Shown: positions 25,604-34,459, counted from the first letter of the stretch. The stretch: DNA of 64,000 nt from Rhodobacteraceae bacterium Alg238-R152 (GCA_900537125.1 UNRJ01000002.1:558001-622000); one strand, 5' to 3'. Made by a program: numbers and translations. Notes: generated by a model not told the origin, from the sequence alone.

Positions 25604-26626
25604 TCATAGCGTATGCTCTGCGGCGGCTGATTGCGCAACAGTGACCGCCACCATGTGCAAGATGTCCTCGGCTGAGGCGCCGCGCGACAAATCGTTGGCG
25701 GGTTTTGCCAAACCTTGCAGAACTGGGCCAATGGCCATGGCACCACCAACGCGCTGGGCGATTTTATAGCCCAGATTTCCCGCATTCAGGCTGGGAAACA
25801 CAAACACATTGGCAGCGCCACCAAGCGCAGATTCGCTGGCTTTGGACGCGGCGACTTCTGGCACAAAGGCGGCGTCGAACTGTAATTCGCCATCAATCAG
25901 AAGATCCGGATCGGCGGCTTTGGCCAATTGGGTGGCCTGAACAACCTTGGAAACTTTAGGGTGATCAGCGCTTCCTGCTGTGGAAAATGACAGCATCGCC
26001 ACCCGGGGGGGATCGCCGGTAAGGGCGCGAAAACTGGCGGCGGAGGCACGTGCGATTTCGGCCATTTCATTTGCGTCAGGATCAACAACCAACCCGCAAT
26101 CTGCAAAGATATGTGCGCCTTTGACCGTGTGATGCTCTTTGCAATACAGCATAAAAAAGAAGCTGGAGACCATGGTGGCGTCCGGCGCTTTTCCGATGAT
26201 TTGCATAGCGGTGCGCACGGTATCAGCCGTTGTTTCGACTGCGCCGCCGACGGTGCCATCTGCGAAACCTTGTTGCACAAGCATTGCCGAAAAGGTCAGG
26301 CGCTCGCGTAGCCTTTTGCGGGCCAAGTCTTTGGTCATGCCTTTGTGGGCCCGCAGCGAGACCAAACCGTCGCAGAAAGCCTCGTAATGGGGGCTGGTGT
26401 TTGGGTCCAAAATATCGATGGATCCGGCAACCTCTTGAGGCGAAGTGCCCAGTTTTGCCAAATTTCGGACAATGATGTCGTGATTGCCAACCAAAATGAT
26501 GCGCGCGACCTGTTCGGCCCGCACCATCAGCGCGGCTTCAACAACGCGGGGATCATCGCCCTCCGAAAGGGCGATGACTTTGTCGGAGCCGCTTGCAGCG
26601 CCAAGTATTTGCCGGAGCGGCTGCAA
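25604..26626 (-). CDS. pta: Phosphate acetyltransferase of the taurine pathway
   Basis: Converts the acetyl phosphate released by Xsc into acetyl-CoA; 340 residues. Landmarks are IALSEGDDPRVVEAAL, IFADCGLVVDPDANEMA, MLSFSTAGSA and NVFVFPSLNAGNLGYK...DLSRGASAEDI. I place the start at the TTG at 26626, seven bases after AAGGGAAG and four bases after the xsc stop. An in-frame ATG at 26665 would overlap xsc by 35 bases and lacks a ribosome binding site. The xsc-pta pairing is typical of taurine and sulfoacetaldehyde operons. Confidence 0.88.
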   Translation of the reverse strand: MQPLRQILGAASGSDKVIALSEGDDPRVVEAALMVRAEQVARIILVGNHDIIVRNLAKLGTSPQEVAGSIDILDPNTSPHYEAFCDGLVSLRAHKGMTKDLARKRLRERLTFSAMLVQQGFADGTVGGAVETTADTVRTAMQIIGKAPDATMVSSFFFMLYCKEHHTVKGAHIFADCGLVVDPDANEMAEIARASAASFRALTGDPPRVAMLSFSTAGSADHPKVSKVVQATQLAKAADPDLLIDGELQFDAAFVPEVAASKASESALGGAANVFVFPSLNAGNLGYKIAQRVGGAMAIGPVLQGLAKPANDLSRGASAEDILHMVAVTVAQSAAAEHTL

Positions 26627-26630
26627 ACGG

Positions 26631-28412
26631 TTAGCTTCCCTTCTGCGGAACCATGTCCGCAGCATCGATACCAGCAACGGATACTGGTTTTTTCATCGCG
26701 TCGCGGCGGAAGGGTTCACCAAGCTCTTGGTTGATCATGGCTTCGATCAGAGTGGTCTTGCCGTGGTTCATTTGATCGTCGATCGCTTTGTTCAGCGCGG
26801 CGGTCAACTCGTCCATGGTGCGGGCGACCACACCTTGCAAGCCACAGGCCTGGGCAATGCCAGCATAAGACACCGATGTGTCCAGTTCGGTGCCGACAAA
26901 ATTGTCGTCAAACCAGAGTGTGGAGTTACGCTTTTCTGCGCCCCACTGGTAGTTGCGGAAGACAATTTGTGTCACAGCAGGCCATTCGCCACGTCCAATG
27001 GCGGTCAGCTCATTGACGGCGATGCCAAAGGCGCCGTCGCCGGCAAAGCCGCAGACCGGCACGTCGGGCTGGCCAATTTTGGCGCCAACAATTGCGGGTA
27101 GGCCGTAGCCGCAGGGGCCAAACAGGCCAGGTGCTAGGTATTTGCGGCCTTCCTCAAACGACGGGTAGGCGTTGCCGATGGCGCAGTTGTTGCCAATATC
27201 GGAGCTGATGATGGCTTCGCGCGGTAGAGCAGATTGGATCGCACGCCAGGCCATACGCGGGGACATCCAGTCCGGCTTATCAGCGCGGGCGCGCTCGTTC
27301 CAGCTGGTGCCGGGATCGTCGTCTTCGTGATCCATTGAGGAGAGCTGCTGTGCCCAGGCGGATTTGGTTTTGGCGATGTGGGCCTTGCGCGTTTCGCGTT
27401 CTGTATCGCCCGCAGTGTCCGTGAGCTGTTCCAAGATACCTGTGGCAACTTTGGCAGCGTCCCCGACAATACCCACCTCGACCTTTTTGGTCAGGCCGAT
27501 GCGGTTGGGGTTGATGTCGACCTGGATGATTTTGGCATCAGCGGGCCAGTATTCCATGCCGTACCCCGGCAGGGTGGAAAACGGGTTGAGGCGGGTGCCC
27601 AGGGCAAGCACAACATCAGCGTTCTTGATCAACTCCATGCCGGCTTTGGAGCCGTTGTACCCCAGCGGGCCAGCGAACAACGGGTGGTTGCCCGGGAAGG
27701 CATCATTGTGCTGATAGCCAACGCAGACCGGCGCATCGAGGCGTTCGGCCAGAGCGATGGAGGCGGGAATGCCACCTTCAGATAGTACCGTACCTGCTCC
27801 GTTCAGGATGACCGGGTTTTTGGCGGTGGACAGCAGGGCGGCGGCGTCTGTCACGGAGTTTCTGCCACCGGAAGAGGCCTCAAACTCGATTGGATTCGGG
27901 ATGTCGATGTCGATCACTTGAGTCCAGAAATCGCGCGGGATGTTGAGCTGGGCCGGGCCACAGAGGCGCTTGGCTTGACTGATCACACGGGTCAGAACTT
28001 CGGCCACGCGGGACGGGTCGCGCACCTCTTCCTGATACGCCACCATGTCCTCAAACAGTTTCATCTGCTCAACTTCCTGGAAACCACCCTGACCGATGGT
28101 CTTGTTGGCGGCTTGCGGGGTCACCAAGAGCAGTGGGGTGTGGTTCCAGTAGGCGGTTTTCACTGCGGTCACAAAGTTGGTGATACCGGGGCCGTTTTGC
28201 GCGATCATCATCGACATCTTGCCGGTGGCGCGGGTGTAGCCGTCACTCATCATGCCGGCGGAACCTTCATGCGCGCAGTCCCAGAACATGATGCCCGCTT
28301 TGGGGAATATATCGGAGATTGGCATCATCGCAGAGCCAATGATTCCAAAGGCATGTTCGATGCCGTGGCGCTGAAGCACTTTTACAAAAGCTTCTTCTGT
28401 GGTCATTTTCAT
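26631..28412 (-). CDS. xsc: Sulfoacetaldehyde acetyltransferase Xsc
   Basis: Thiamine diphosphate enzyme of 593 residues that converts sulfoacetaldehyde and phosphate into acetyl phosphate and sulfite. It matches the Xsc family across its length. Characteristic stretches are the N-terminal MTTEEAFVKVLQRHGIEHAF, HEGSAGMMSDGYTRATG, the VTPQAANKTIGQGGFQEVEQ region and the ThDP-binding GDGAFGIAVNEL...NYQWGAEKRN. GGAG precedes the ATG. It sits between tauR and pta on the minus strand, with a 116-base gap upstream that contains two TauR-like half sites. Confidence 0.96.
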   Translation of the reverse strand: MKMTTEEAFVKVLQRHGIEHAFGIIGSAMMPISDIFPKAGIMFWDCAHEGSAGMMSDGYTRATGKMSMMIAQNGPGITNFVTAVKTAYWNHTPLLLVTPQAANKTIGQGGFQEVEQMKLFEDMVAYQEEVRDPSRVAEVLTRVISQAKRLCGPAQLNIPRDFWTQVIDIDIPNPIEFEASSGGRNSVTDAAALLSTAKNPVILNGAGTVLSEGGIPASIALAERLDAPVCVGYQHNDAFPGNHPLFAGPLGYNGSKAGMELIKNADVVLALGTRLNPFSTLPGYGMEYWPADAKIIQVDINPNRIGLTKKVEVGIVGDAAKVATGILEQLTDTAGDTERETRKAHIAKTKSAWAQQLSSMDHEDDDPGTSWNERARADKPDWMSPRMAWRAIQSALPREAIISSDIGNNCAIGNAYPSFEEGRKYLAPGLFGPCGYGLPAIVGAKIGQPDVPVCGFAGDGAFGIAVNELTAIGRGEWPAVTQIVFRNYQWGAEKRNSTLWFDDNFVGTELDTSVSYAGIAQACGLQGVVARTMDELTAALNKAIDDQMNHGKTTLIEAMINQELGEPFRRDAMKKPVSVAGIDAADMVPQKGS

Positions 28413-28494
28413 GAGGCAAACTCCATGCTGCGCCCGACTCCTGCGGTTGGGCGGTCATTTTAGCAGTGAAACTACGGATTGCGGGAAAGTGGCG

Positions 28495-28527
28495 TTAGGG
28501 CCAGTTTGTTTGTCGGAATATATCCAG
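28495..28527 (-). promoter_or_regulatory. Possible TauR direct repeats upstream of xsc
   Basis: On the minus strand CTGGATATAT (28527-28518) and CTGGCCCTAA (28504-28495) form an imperfect direct repeat spaced 23 bases. They lie in the tauR-xsc gap, 83 or more bases before the xsc start. They resemble the clearer repeats upstream of tauR and tpa. Confidence 0.4.
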
Positions 28528-28528
28528 A

Positions 28529-29989
28529 CTAGCTGTGATCAAGTGCGCGGGCAATGCGGGCCACACCTTCGGGGGTACGCTCTGCCGGAATAGAGGAATA
28601 GCCAAGGCGATAATAGTTCTTGGGCGGGGCCTCGCCGGAGAAAAATGAATGGCCCGGCTCGATCAACACACCATCAGATTGCAGTTTTTGGGCAAGCACT
28701 GCGGTGTCGACATTTTTTGGAGCCTGCATCCAGAAAGACGACCCGCCAAAGGCCCCCTGACCTGCAACGGTCAAGCCTGATTGCTCAATGGCGTCCTGCA
28801 TGACCGCACGGCGGGCCTTAAGGGCTTCGCGAATGCGCCGGATCAAGGCGTCGTAATGACCCAAAGAGAGGAAATATGCGGCTGTGCGTTGGATGTGGCC
28901 CGGTGGGTGGCGGATGACGGAGGCCCGTAAGGCGCGGGCCTCGCGGATGAACGGTTCTGAGCCCACAAGGTAGCCAAGGCGCAGGCCTGGAAACAGTGAT
29001 TTAGAGAAACTGCCGACGTAGATGACACGGCCTTCCGTATCGAGCGATTTCAGGGCAGGAGACGGCGCGCCTAGAAATGACATTTCAAATTCGTAGTCAT
29101 CCTCGACCACCAGAGCATCAATGTCGCGGGCGCGCTCCAGAAGTGCGTGGCGGCGGGCCATCGGCATGGTGGCGGTGGTGGGACACTGATGGCTGGGGGT
29201 CGAGAAAATCACATCCGTTTCTGATGGGATCAGCGCCGGGTTCAGGCCGTCGCGATCCACGTCGATGGCCTCCACGTGGCAGCGGGATTGGTTCAGAATA
29301 TCACGGAGGGCATGGTAGCAGGGATTTTCAATGGCGGCGGTGCGGCGCTGGGTCAGGAGCACCTGTGCGGCAATCCACAGAGCATTTTGGGCACCAAGGG
29401 TGATCAGGATCTCTTCGGGGCGGGCGATGATGCCACGCCGAGGCAGCGTGTTGCGGGCGATGAACTCGACCAGTTGGGGGTCGTCTTGGTCGTAGTAGTC
29501 CGCGGTGAGTGCGGTGAAGTCTTTTTGCCCCAAAGCTTGCAATGCACAGAGGCGCCAATTGGCGTGGTCAAACAGGTTGGGGTCGGTTTGGCCATAGACA
29601 AAGGGATAGCGATAGCTGGCCCAGTCTTTGGGTTTGTCCGGCGTGTCGCCGCCGGTGAAGCGACGGCCCAGGGCGCGGGTCCAATCGATGCGATCTTCGC
29701 GATCCTTTGGCGGATCGAATGATGGCGGGACAGGGGCGTTTTCGCTGACGTAGTAGCCAGAGCGACCACGTGAGGTCAGGTAGTCGTTGGCCAGCAGTTC
29801 TGTATAAGCCAGCGTGACAGTGATGCGCGACACACTGAGATGAGCGGCCAATTTGCGGGACGAAGGAAGCTTTTCGCCACGACGGAAGCGGCCCGACAGG
29901 ATGCCCTCCGCAATGAGTTGCTGAATTTGCGCCTGTAGCGTGCCCTGAAACCCGGGTGCGAGGAAAAACGTTTCGACAGAAATGGCCAT
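28529..29989 (-). CDS. tauR: TauR, MocR/GntR-type regulator of taurine genes
   Basis: Transcription factor of 486 residues. An N-terminal GntR-type winged helix (about 15-80: QIQQLIAEGILSGRFRRGEK, LPSSRKLAAHLSVSRITVTL) is fused to a class I aminotransferase-like domain with the PLP lysine in VGSFSKSLFPGLRLGYLVG. This MocR architecture fits TauR of Rhodobacter, which activates taurine genes. It lies inside the tpa-GNAT-tauR-xsc-pta series. Direct CTGGACTT repeats stand 16-47 bases upstream of its start, suggesting autoregulation. The ligand may be taurine or a PLP adduct; this is known for relatives, not shown here. Confidence 0.88.
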   Translation of the reverse strand: MAISVETFFLAPGFQGTLQAQIQQLIAEGILSGRFRRGEKLPSSRKLAAHLSVSRITVTLAYTELLANDYLTSRGRSGYYVSENAPVPPSFDPPKDREDRIDWTRALGRRFTGGDTPDKPKDWASYRYPFVYGQTDPNLFDHANWRLCALQALGQKDFTALTADYYDQDDPQLVEFIARNTLPRRGIIARPEEILITLGAQNALWIAAQVLLTQRRTAAIENPCYHALRDILNQSRCHVEAIDVDRDGLNPALIPSETDVIFSTPSHQCPTTATMPMARRHALLERARDIDALVVEDDYEFEMSFLGAPSPALKSLDTEGRVIYVGSFSKSLFPGLRLGYLVGSEPFIREARALRASVIRHPPGHIQRTAAYFLSLGHYDALIRRIREALKARRAVMQDAIEQSGLTVAGQGAFGGSSFWMQAPKNVDTAVLAQKLQSDGVLIEPGHSFFSGEAPPKNYYRLGYSSIPAERTPEGVARIARALDHS

Positions 29990-30004
29990 GGGTGAGAGGC
30001 TATA

Positions 30005-30036
30005 CTGGACTTATTGCGCTGGCAAACTGGACTTTC
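30005..30036 (+). promoter_or_regulatory. TauR-type direct repeats upstream of tauR
   Basis: CTGGACTTAT (30005-30014) and CTGGACTTTC (30027-30036) are near-identical direct repeats spaced 22 bases, about two helical turns. They lie between tauR and the GNAT gene, with the second touching the GNAT stop codon. The 8-base core is close to the CTGGAC(C/T)TAA repeat that I recall for TauR of Rhodobacter capsulatus. Confidence 0.6.
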
Positions 30037-30619
30037 ACAGTTTTGCCATGACGGTGAGTTTATGCTCCAAGTTGGCACGCACGGCCGGCCACTCGTGTTG
30101 GCATATGGAATAGACGGCGGTGTCACGTAGAGTGCCGTTGGCCATGATCATATGGTTGCGCAGAATGCCGTCAAATTTTGCCCCAAGGCGTTCGATGGCA
30201 TTGCGGGAGGCGCGGTTCATGAAGTGGGTGCGGAATTCAACTGCGATGCAGTCTAGATCGTCAAAGGCATGGCGCAGCATCAGCAGCTTGCACTCGGTGT
30301 TGAGCGGGCTGCGTTGCACCGAGGCACGGTACCAGGTTGAGCCAACTTCCACGCGACGGTTGGTTTTGTCCGTGTTCATGAAAGTGGTCATGCCAACGGC
30401 CTTACCGGAGGCATTCAGAATGGCAAACGGCGTCATGCCAAGCGTGGAGCGGCGGGCATCTATGTTGGTGGGCACATCTTCGGGGCTGGGTACTGAAGTG
30501 TACCACAACGCAGCCAAATCACCGTCCGCTGAGGCTTCGGCTAAGTCCGCTGCATGGTCCTGAGACAGAAGCTCCAATGACACATGGGTGCCGGTCAGCG
30601 TGATTGGGGCAGGCCACAT
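30035..30619 (-). CDS. GNAT acetyltransferase (RimJ/RimL type) within the taurine operon
   Basis: N-acetyltransferase of 194 residues. The fold is recognised from the opening TLTGTHVSLELLSQDHAADL, a beta-strand pair PFAILNASGKAVGMTTF, and the C-terminal FMNRASRNAIERLGAKFDGILRNH, typical of RimJ/RimL-like enzymes. Start at 30619 follows AGAGGA. It lies between tpa and tauR, 75 and 45 bases apart. The acetyl acceptor is unknown; it could act on an amine linked to the pathway or simply be carried along. Confidence 0.8.
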   Translation of the reverse strand: MWPAPITLTGTHVSLELLSQDHAADLAEASADGDLAALWYTSVPSPEDVPTNIDARRSTLGMTPFAILNASGKAVGMTTFMNTDKTNRRVEVGSTWYRASVQRSPLNTECKLLMLRHAFDDLDCIAVEFRTHFMNRASRNAIERLGAKFDGILRNHMIMANGTLRDTAVYSICQHEWPAVRANLEHKLTVMAKL

Positions 30620-30694
30620 GGGCAATCCTCTCAAATGGCGCACCGCCCAGCTCCAAGGGAGGCAGGCGGCGCGTGAATTTTTGGTTCGTCTGAG

Positions 30695-32095
30695 TTAACC
30701 AAACACTTTGGTTAGTGCGTTATCAACCGCATTTGTGATGGCGTCGATGTCGTCTGCTGTGGCGATCAGCGCAGGGGAGAAGGCGATCACATTGTTGCGG
30801 CCCGGCACCGAGCGGTTGGCCGCGCCGATGATCACACCCTGAGCGCCACAGTCACCAACAATGGCGCCAATGTCGGCTTCATCTACCGGCTCTTTGGTCT
30901 CGCGGTCTTTGACCAGCTCACAGCCAAGGAAGAGACCTTTGCCGCGTACATCTCCAATCACCTCGTGTTTCTCCATCAAGGCTTGCAGGTTTGCCATCAT
31001 ACGCTCGCCCATGGCGGTGCAGTTCTCAAGCAGGCCTTCTTCTTCGATGATCGCCATGTTTTCCAGCGCGGCAGCGGGACCAGCAGTGCAGCCCCCAAAG
31101 GTGGAGATGTCGCGGAAGTGGTCAAGCTTGTCTGACGCGTCGGCCTTGAATAGGTCAAACACCTCTTCGGTGGTGACCATGCAGGCGATGGCGGCGTAGC
31201 CGGAAGCAACCCCTTTGGCCATGGTCACAAAATCAGGCTTGATGCCGTAGTGTTGATAGCCAAACCAATGGGTGCCGGTGCGGCCAACGCCACAGACGAC
31301 TTCGTCGATGTGCAGGAGGATGTCATATTGTTTGCAGATTTCCTGAACCCGCTCCCAGTAGCCTTCTGGTGGCGTGATGACGCCACCACCTGCGGTTACC
31401 GGCTCAAGGCAAAGCGCGCCAACGGTGTCCGGGCCTTCCTTAAGGATGACTTCTTCAATCTGGTTGGCGGCAGCAATACCAAACTCCCGGCCGGACAGGT
31501 GGCCGAGGCCCAGCTCGTCTTTGCGATACTCCATGCAGTGCGGCACGCGCACAAAGCCTGGCGCAAAGGGGCCGTATTGCATGTTGCGTTCGTCCTGACC
31601 GCCGGCTGACATCGCGGCCAGAGTGGAGCCGTGATAATCACGGTCGCGGTAGAGGATTTTGTTTTTCTTGCCGCCGTATTTCTTATGCGCGATCTGGCGG
31701 ATCATTTTGAAGGCCTTTTCATTGGCCTCTGATCCGGAGTTGGTGAAATAGACCCGGCTCATGCCGGGCATTTTCTCGATCAGCTTTTCCGCATAAAGCG
31801 CGCCGGGCACGTTGCCAGCGGCGTTGGCGAAGTAGCACATCTTCATCAGGTTGGCGTGCACGGCGTTTGCAATGCGCTCGCGGCCATAGCCGACGTTGAC
31901 GGTCCAGACAGCACCGGAAACGGCGTCGATATACTCTTTGCCGTTCTGATCCCACACGCGCATACCTTTGCCCTCAATGATGATACGAGGATCGCTGGTT
32001 TCAAATGGCTTGTGCTGCACCAAGTGATGCCAGACGTGGGCTTTGTCAGCGTTAACGACATGGCTGAGGTCGTTGTCTTTCAGTGTGCCATCCAT
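30695..32095 (-). CDS. tpa: Taurine:pyruvate aminotransferase Tpa
   Basis: Class III PLP aminotransferase of 466 residues moving the amino group of taurine to pyruvate, giving sulfoacetaldehyde and alanine. Length and sequence match Tpa: MDGTLKDNDLSHVVNADKAH at the N-terminus, YFTNSGSEANEKAFKMIRQ, IDEVVCGVGRTGTHWFGYQ and the PLP lysine in TMAKGVASGYAAI. AGGAGG precedes the ATG. First gene of the minus-strand series leading to xsc and pta, divergent from tauABC. A promoter with TauR-like repeats lies about 105 bases upstream. Confidence 0.95.
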   Translation of the reverse strand: MDGTLKDNDLSHVVNADKAHVWHHLVQHKPFETSDPRIIIEGKGMRVWDQNGKEYIDAVSGAVWTVNVGYGRERIANAVHANLMKMCYFANAAGNVPGALYAEKLIEKMPGMSRVYFTNSGSEANEKAFKMIRQIAHKKYGGKKNKILYRDRDYHGSTLAAMSAGGQDERNMQYGPFAPGFVRVPHCMEYRKDELGLGHLSGREFGIAAANQIEEVILKEGPDTVGALCLEPVTAGGGVITPPEGYWERVQEICKQYDILLHIDEVVCGVGRTGTHWFGYQHYGIKPDFVTMAKGVASGYAAIACMVTTEEVFDLFKADASDKLDHFRDISTFGGCTAGPAAALENMAIIEEEGLLENCTAMGERMMANLQALMEKHEVIGDVRGKGLFLGCELVKDRETKEPVDEADIGAIVGDCGAQGVIIGAANRSVPGRNNVIAFSPALIATADDIDAITNAVDNALTKVFG

Positions 32096-32499
32096 GGCGC
32101 GAGTCCTCCTGGTTGAGAATCAACTTGTGATTGTGGGTTGGGCGCGAAACCTTTCCGCTGTGCCAAACTTCACGCCATCCTCGCGACTTTTTCAAGCAGG
32201 ATTATAGGGCCAAAAATTGTGTCCATGTAGGTCCAAAAAACCGCCTGGCCATGATGTAAAATTGGCCGATATGGCAATAAGGCATTGATATATATTGTTT
32301 TAAACCAAATGGTCAAATAATTCAAAACAGCCAAAGACACCGGTTCGTGACATCGAATTGCTGAAAAAAACATTGATCGGTTTCCGAATTTCCGCTCCCC
32401 TCAAGGAGGACGCGCAATGCCGGTGATCAATAAAGAGGCTCAAGGCCCAACAATCCCGGCTCGAAATTCGCGCCAGAATCGACAACGGGAGAAATGATT
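32096..32499. other. Divergent tpa-tauA control region
   Basis: A 404-base non-coding, A+T-rich region between the divergent tpa and tauA genes. It carries the tpa promoter and TauR-like repeats at 32201-32236. The half toward tauA contains AAACCAAATGGTCAAATAATTC-like sequence near 32302 but no site I can assign. No small gene is convincing here. Confidence 0.6.
32201..32236 (-). promoter_or_regulatory. tpa promoter with adjoining TauR-like repeats
   Basis: Read on the minus strand, TTGGACCTAC (32236-32227) and ATGGACACAA (32226-32217) are adjoining 10-base direct repeats. A consensus -10 box TATAAT (32206-32201) follows. No good -35 box exists at the expected place, which the repeats occupy. 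This is the layout of an activator-dependent promoter; the leader to the tpa start would be about 100 bases. Confidence 0.55.
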
Positions 32500-33495
32500 A
32501 TGAGCTTGAAAACGACGCTGATGGGTGCGGCGGCTGCCACTGCTATGTTGGTAAGCGCGCAGGCGGCAACTGCGGAGATTACAGTTGCGTATTTCCTAGA
32601 ATGGCCGATGCCGTTCCAGTATGCAAAACAGACCGGCATGTATGAAGAAGCCATGGGCGAGACCATCAATTGGGTCAGCTTTGACACTGGCACCGCGATG
32701 AGCGCGGCAATGGCATCCGGCGATGTGCAGATTTCGGTGAGCCAAGGTGTGCCGCCCTTTGTGGTAGCGGCCTCCGCTGGTCAGGACATCCAGATTGTGG
32801 ATGTGGCCGTGAGCTATTCTGACAACGACAATTGTGTTGTGGCAGCCGGGCTTGAGATCGACAAAGACAGCGCTGGCGAACTGGCCGGCAAGAAAGTGGC
32901 GGTGCCTTTGGGCACAGCGGCGCACTATGGTTTCCTGAGCCAAATGAACCATTTCGGTGTGGATGTGGCCTCCATGGAAGTGGTGGACATGGCCCCGGCC
33001 GAGGGTGCCGCGGCGCTGGCGCAAGGGTCGCTGGACATGGCCTGTGGTTGGGGTGGTGCGCTGCGCCGCATGACCGAGCATGGCAACGTGCTGCTGACCG
33101 GGGCTGAGAAAGAAGAACTGGGCATTCTGGTGTTTGATGCCACAACAGCGCCTGCGTCCTATATTGCCGAAGATGGCGAGACGCTGGCCAAGTTCCTGGC
33201 GGTTACAGCGGAAGCCAACGCCATGTGGGCAGATAAGGACAATCAGGCCAAGATGTTGCCTGTGATTGCCAAAGATGCGGGCATGACCGAAGCGGACACC
33301 GCTTCCACACTTGCAACCTTTAAGTTCCCAACTGTGGACGAGCAGCTTGGCGGCGCCTGGCTGGGCGGCACAGCGCAAGACTTCATGAAAGGTGTTGCAG
33401 GCGTGTTTGTTGGTGCAGGCTCGATCCCAAGCGCATTGGACAGCTATGATGGTACGGTGAACACTGGGCCGCTGGAATCTGCCAAAGGCATGTAA
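32500..33495 (+). CDS. tauA: Taurine ABC transporter substrate-binding protein TauA
   Basis: Periplasmic binding protein of 331 residues for taurine uptake. A signal peptide ends at AQAATAEI (cleavage about residue 25). The mature domain has EITVAYFLEWPMPFQYAKQTG and the GDVQISVSQGVPPFVVAAS stretch typical of TauA/SsuA-like proteins. The ATG at 32500 is better placed than the one at 32494 because GGGAG then lies eight bases upstream. It heads tauABC, divergent from tpa. A hairpin terminator follows it, probably so that TauA is made in excess over TauBC. Confidence 0.92.
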   Translation: MSLKTTLMGAAAATAMLVSAQAATAEITVAYFLEWPMPFQYAKQTGMYEEAMGETINWVSFDTGTAMSAAMASGDVQISVSQGVPPFVVAASAGQDIQIVDVAVSYSDNDNCVVAAGLEIDKDSAGELAGKKVAVPLGTAAHYGFLSQMNHFGVDVASMEVVDMAPAEGAAALAQGSLDMACGWGGALRRMTEHGNVLLTGAEKEELGILVFDATTAPASYIAEDGETLAKFLAVTAEANAMWADKDNQAKMLPVIAKDAGMTEADTASTLATFKFPTVDEQLGGAWLGGTAQDFMKGVAGVFVGAGSIPSALDSYDGTVNTGPLESAKGM

Positions 33496-33509
33496 ACTTA
33501 GAGAATTAC

Positions 33510-33544
33510 AAAGCCTGCACCCCTTGAGGTGTGGGCTTTGTTTT
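33510..33544 (+). terminator. Intercistronic terminator/attenuator between tauA and tauB
   Basis: AAAGCC-TG-CACC then GGTG-TG-GGCTTT form a stem of about 10 paired bases around CCTTGA, followed by GTTTT. It lies 14 bases after the tauA stop and 75 bases before tauB. Partial termination here would lower tauBC relative to tauA. Confidence 0.7.
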
Positions 33545-33618
33545 CAAACATTTCCCAAAGAACAGGCGGGTCAACCGCCGTGCGTCGCCATAGCGATGCC
33601 CAATGTCAGATAGGGACC

Positions 33619-34458
33619 ATGAGTGTAACTTCAGAAAAAGACACGTCGGCGGAGCAAGGTTTATCTATTGAGAACTTGTCCATGCGTTTTGATCTGCCCA
33701 ATGGCAGTCATGTGCAAGCGCTGAAGGACGTGAGCCTTGATCTCAAGCAAGGTGAATTGTTGAGCGTGCTGGGGCCTTCGGGCTGCGGCAAGACCACATT
33801 GTTGAACATTGTGGCGGGATTTTTGGCGCCCACGGAAGGGCGGATTGTGCTCAACGGGCACCAAGTGTTCGGGCCAGATGCCGAACGCGGCATGGTGTTT
33901 CAGCAAGGCGCGCTGTTTGAGTGGATGTCTGTGCGCGACAATGTGCGGTTTGGCCCGGATATGAAGGGCATGCCCAAGTCTGAGAGTGCTGAGATTGTCG
34001 ACCATTTGCTGGACGTGGTTGGCCTTCAGGACTTTAAGGAAAAGATGGTCTACGAGCTGTCTGGCGGGATGCAGCAGCGCGTGGCTTTGGCGCGGTGCTT
34101 GGCCAATGACCCGGATGTGATCCTGATGGACGAACCTCTGGGGGCGCTGGACGCGTTGACCCGCGAGAGAATGCAGAGCCTTGTGCTCAAGCTTTGGAAA
34201 GAGACCGGCAAGACCATCATATTGATCACCCATTCGGTGGATGAGGCGCTTTTGCTGGGCGAACGGTTGTTGGTGATGGCACCGAGGCCGGGTCGCATCC
34301 ACAAAGAATACCGCCTGCCGTTTGCGGACATGGGTGTCGGCGCAGATTTGCGGGAGGTGAAGAAACACCCCGACTATGCCCCTACGCGGGAAGAGATCCT
34401 CAATATGATTTGGAACATGGAAGAAGAGATCATGGGCCGCACTGAGGAGAGCGCATAA
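33619..34458 (+). CDS. tauB: Taurine ABC transporter ATP-binding protein TauB
   Basis: ABC ATPase of 279 residues with Walker A GPSGCGKTT, a Q-loop MVFQQGALFEWMSV, signature LSGGMQQRVALARCLA, Walker B VILMDEPLGALDAL and the switch His in ITHSVDEALLLGERLLV, as in the nitrate/sulfonate/taurine group. The start at 33619 follows AGGGA; a longer in-frame reading from 33529 overlaps the hairpin and lacks similarity. It is one base from tauC. Confidence 0.92.
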   Translation: MSVTSEKDTSAEQGLSIENLSMRFDLPNGSHVQALKDVSLDLKQGELLSVLGPSGCGKTTLLNIVAGFLAPTEGRIVLNGHQVFGPDAERGMVFQQGALFEWMSVRDNVRFGPDMKGMPKSESAEIVDHLLDVVGLQDFKEKMVYELSGGMQQRVALARCLANDPDVILMDEPLGALDALTRERMQSLVLKLWKETGKTIILITHSVDEALLLGERLLVMAPRPGRIHKEYRLPFADMGVGADLREVKKHPDYAPTREEILNMIWNMEEEIMGRTEESA

Positions 34459-34459
34459 A

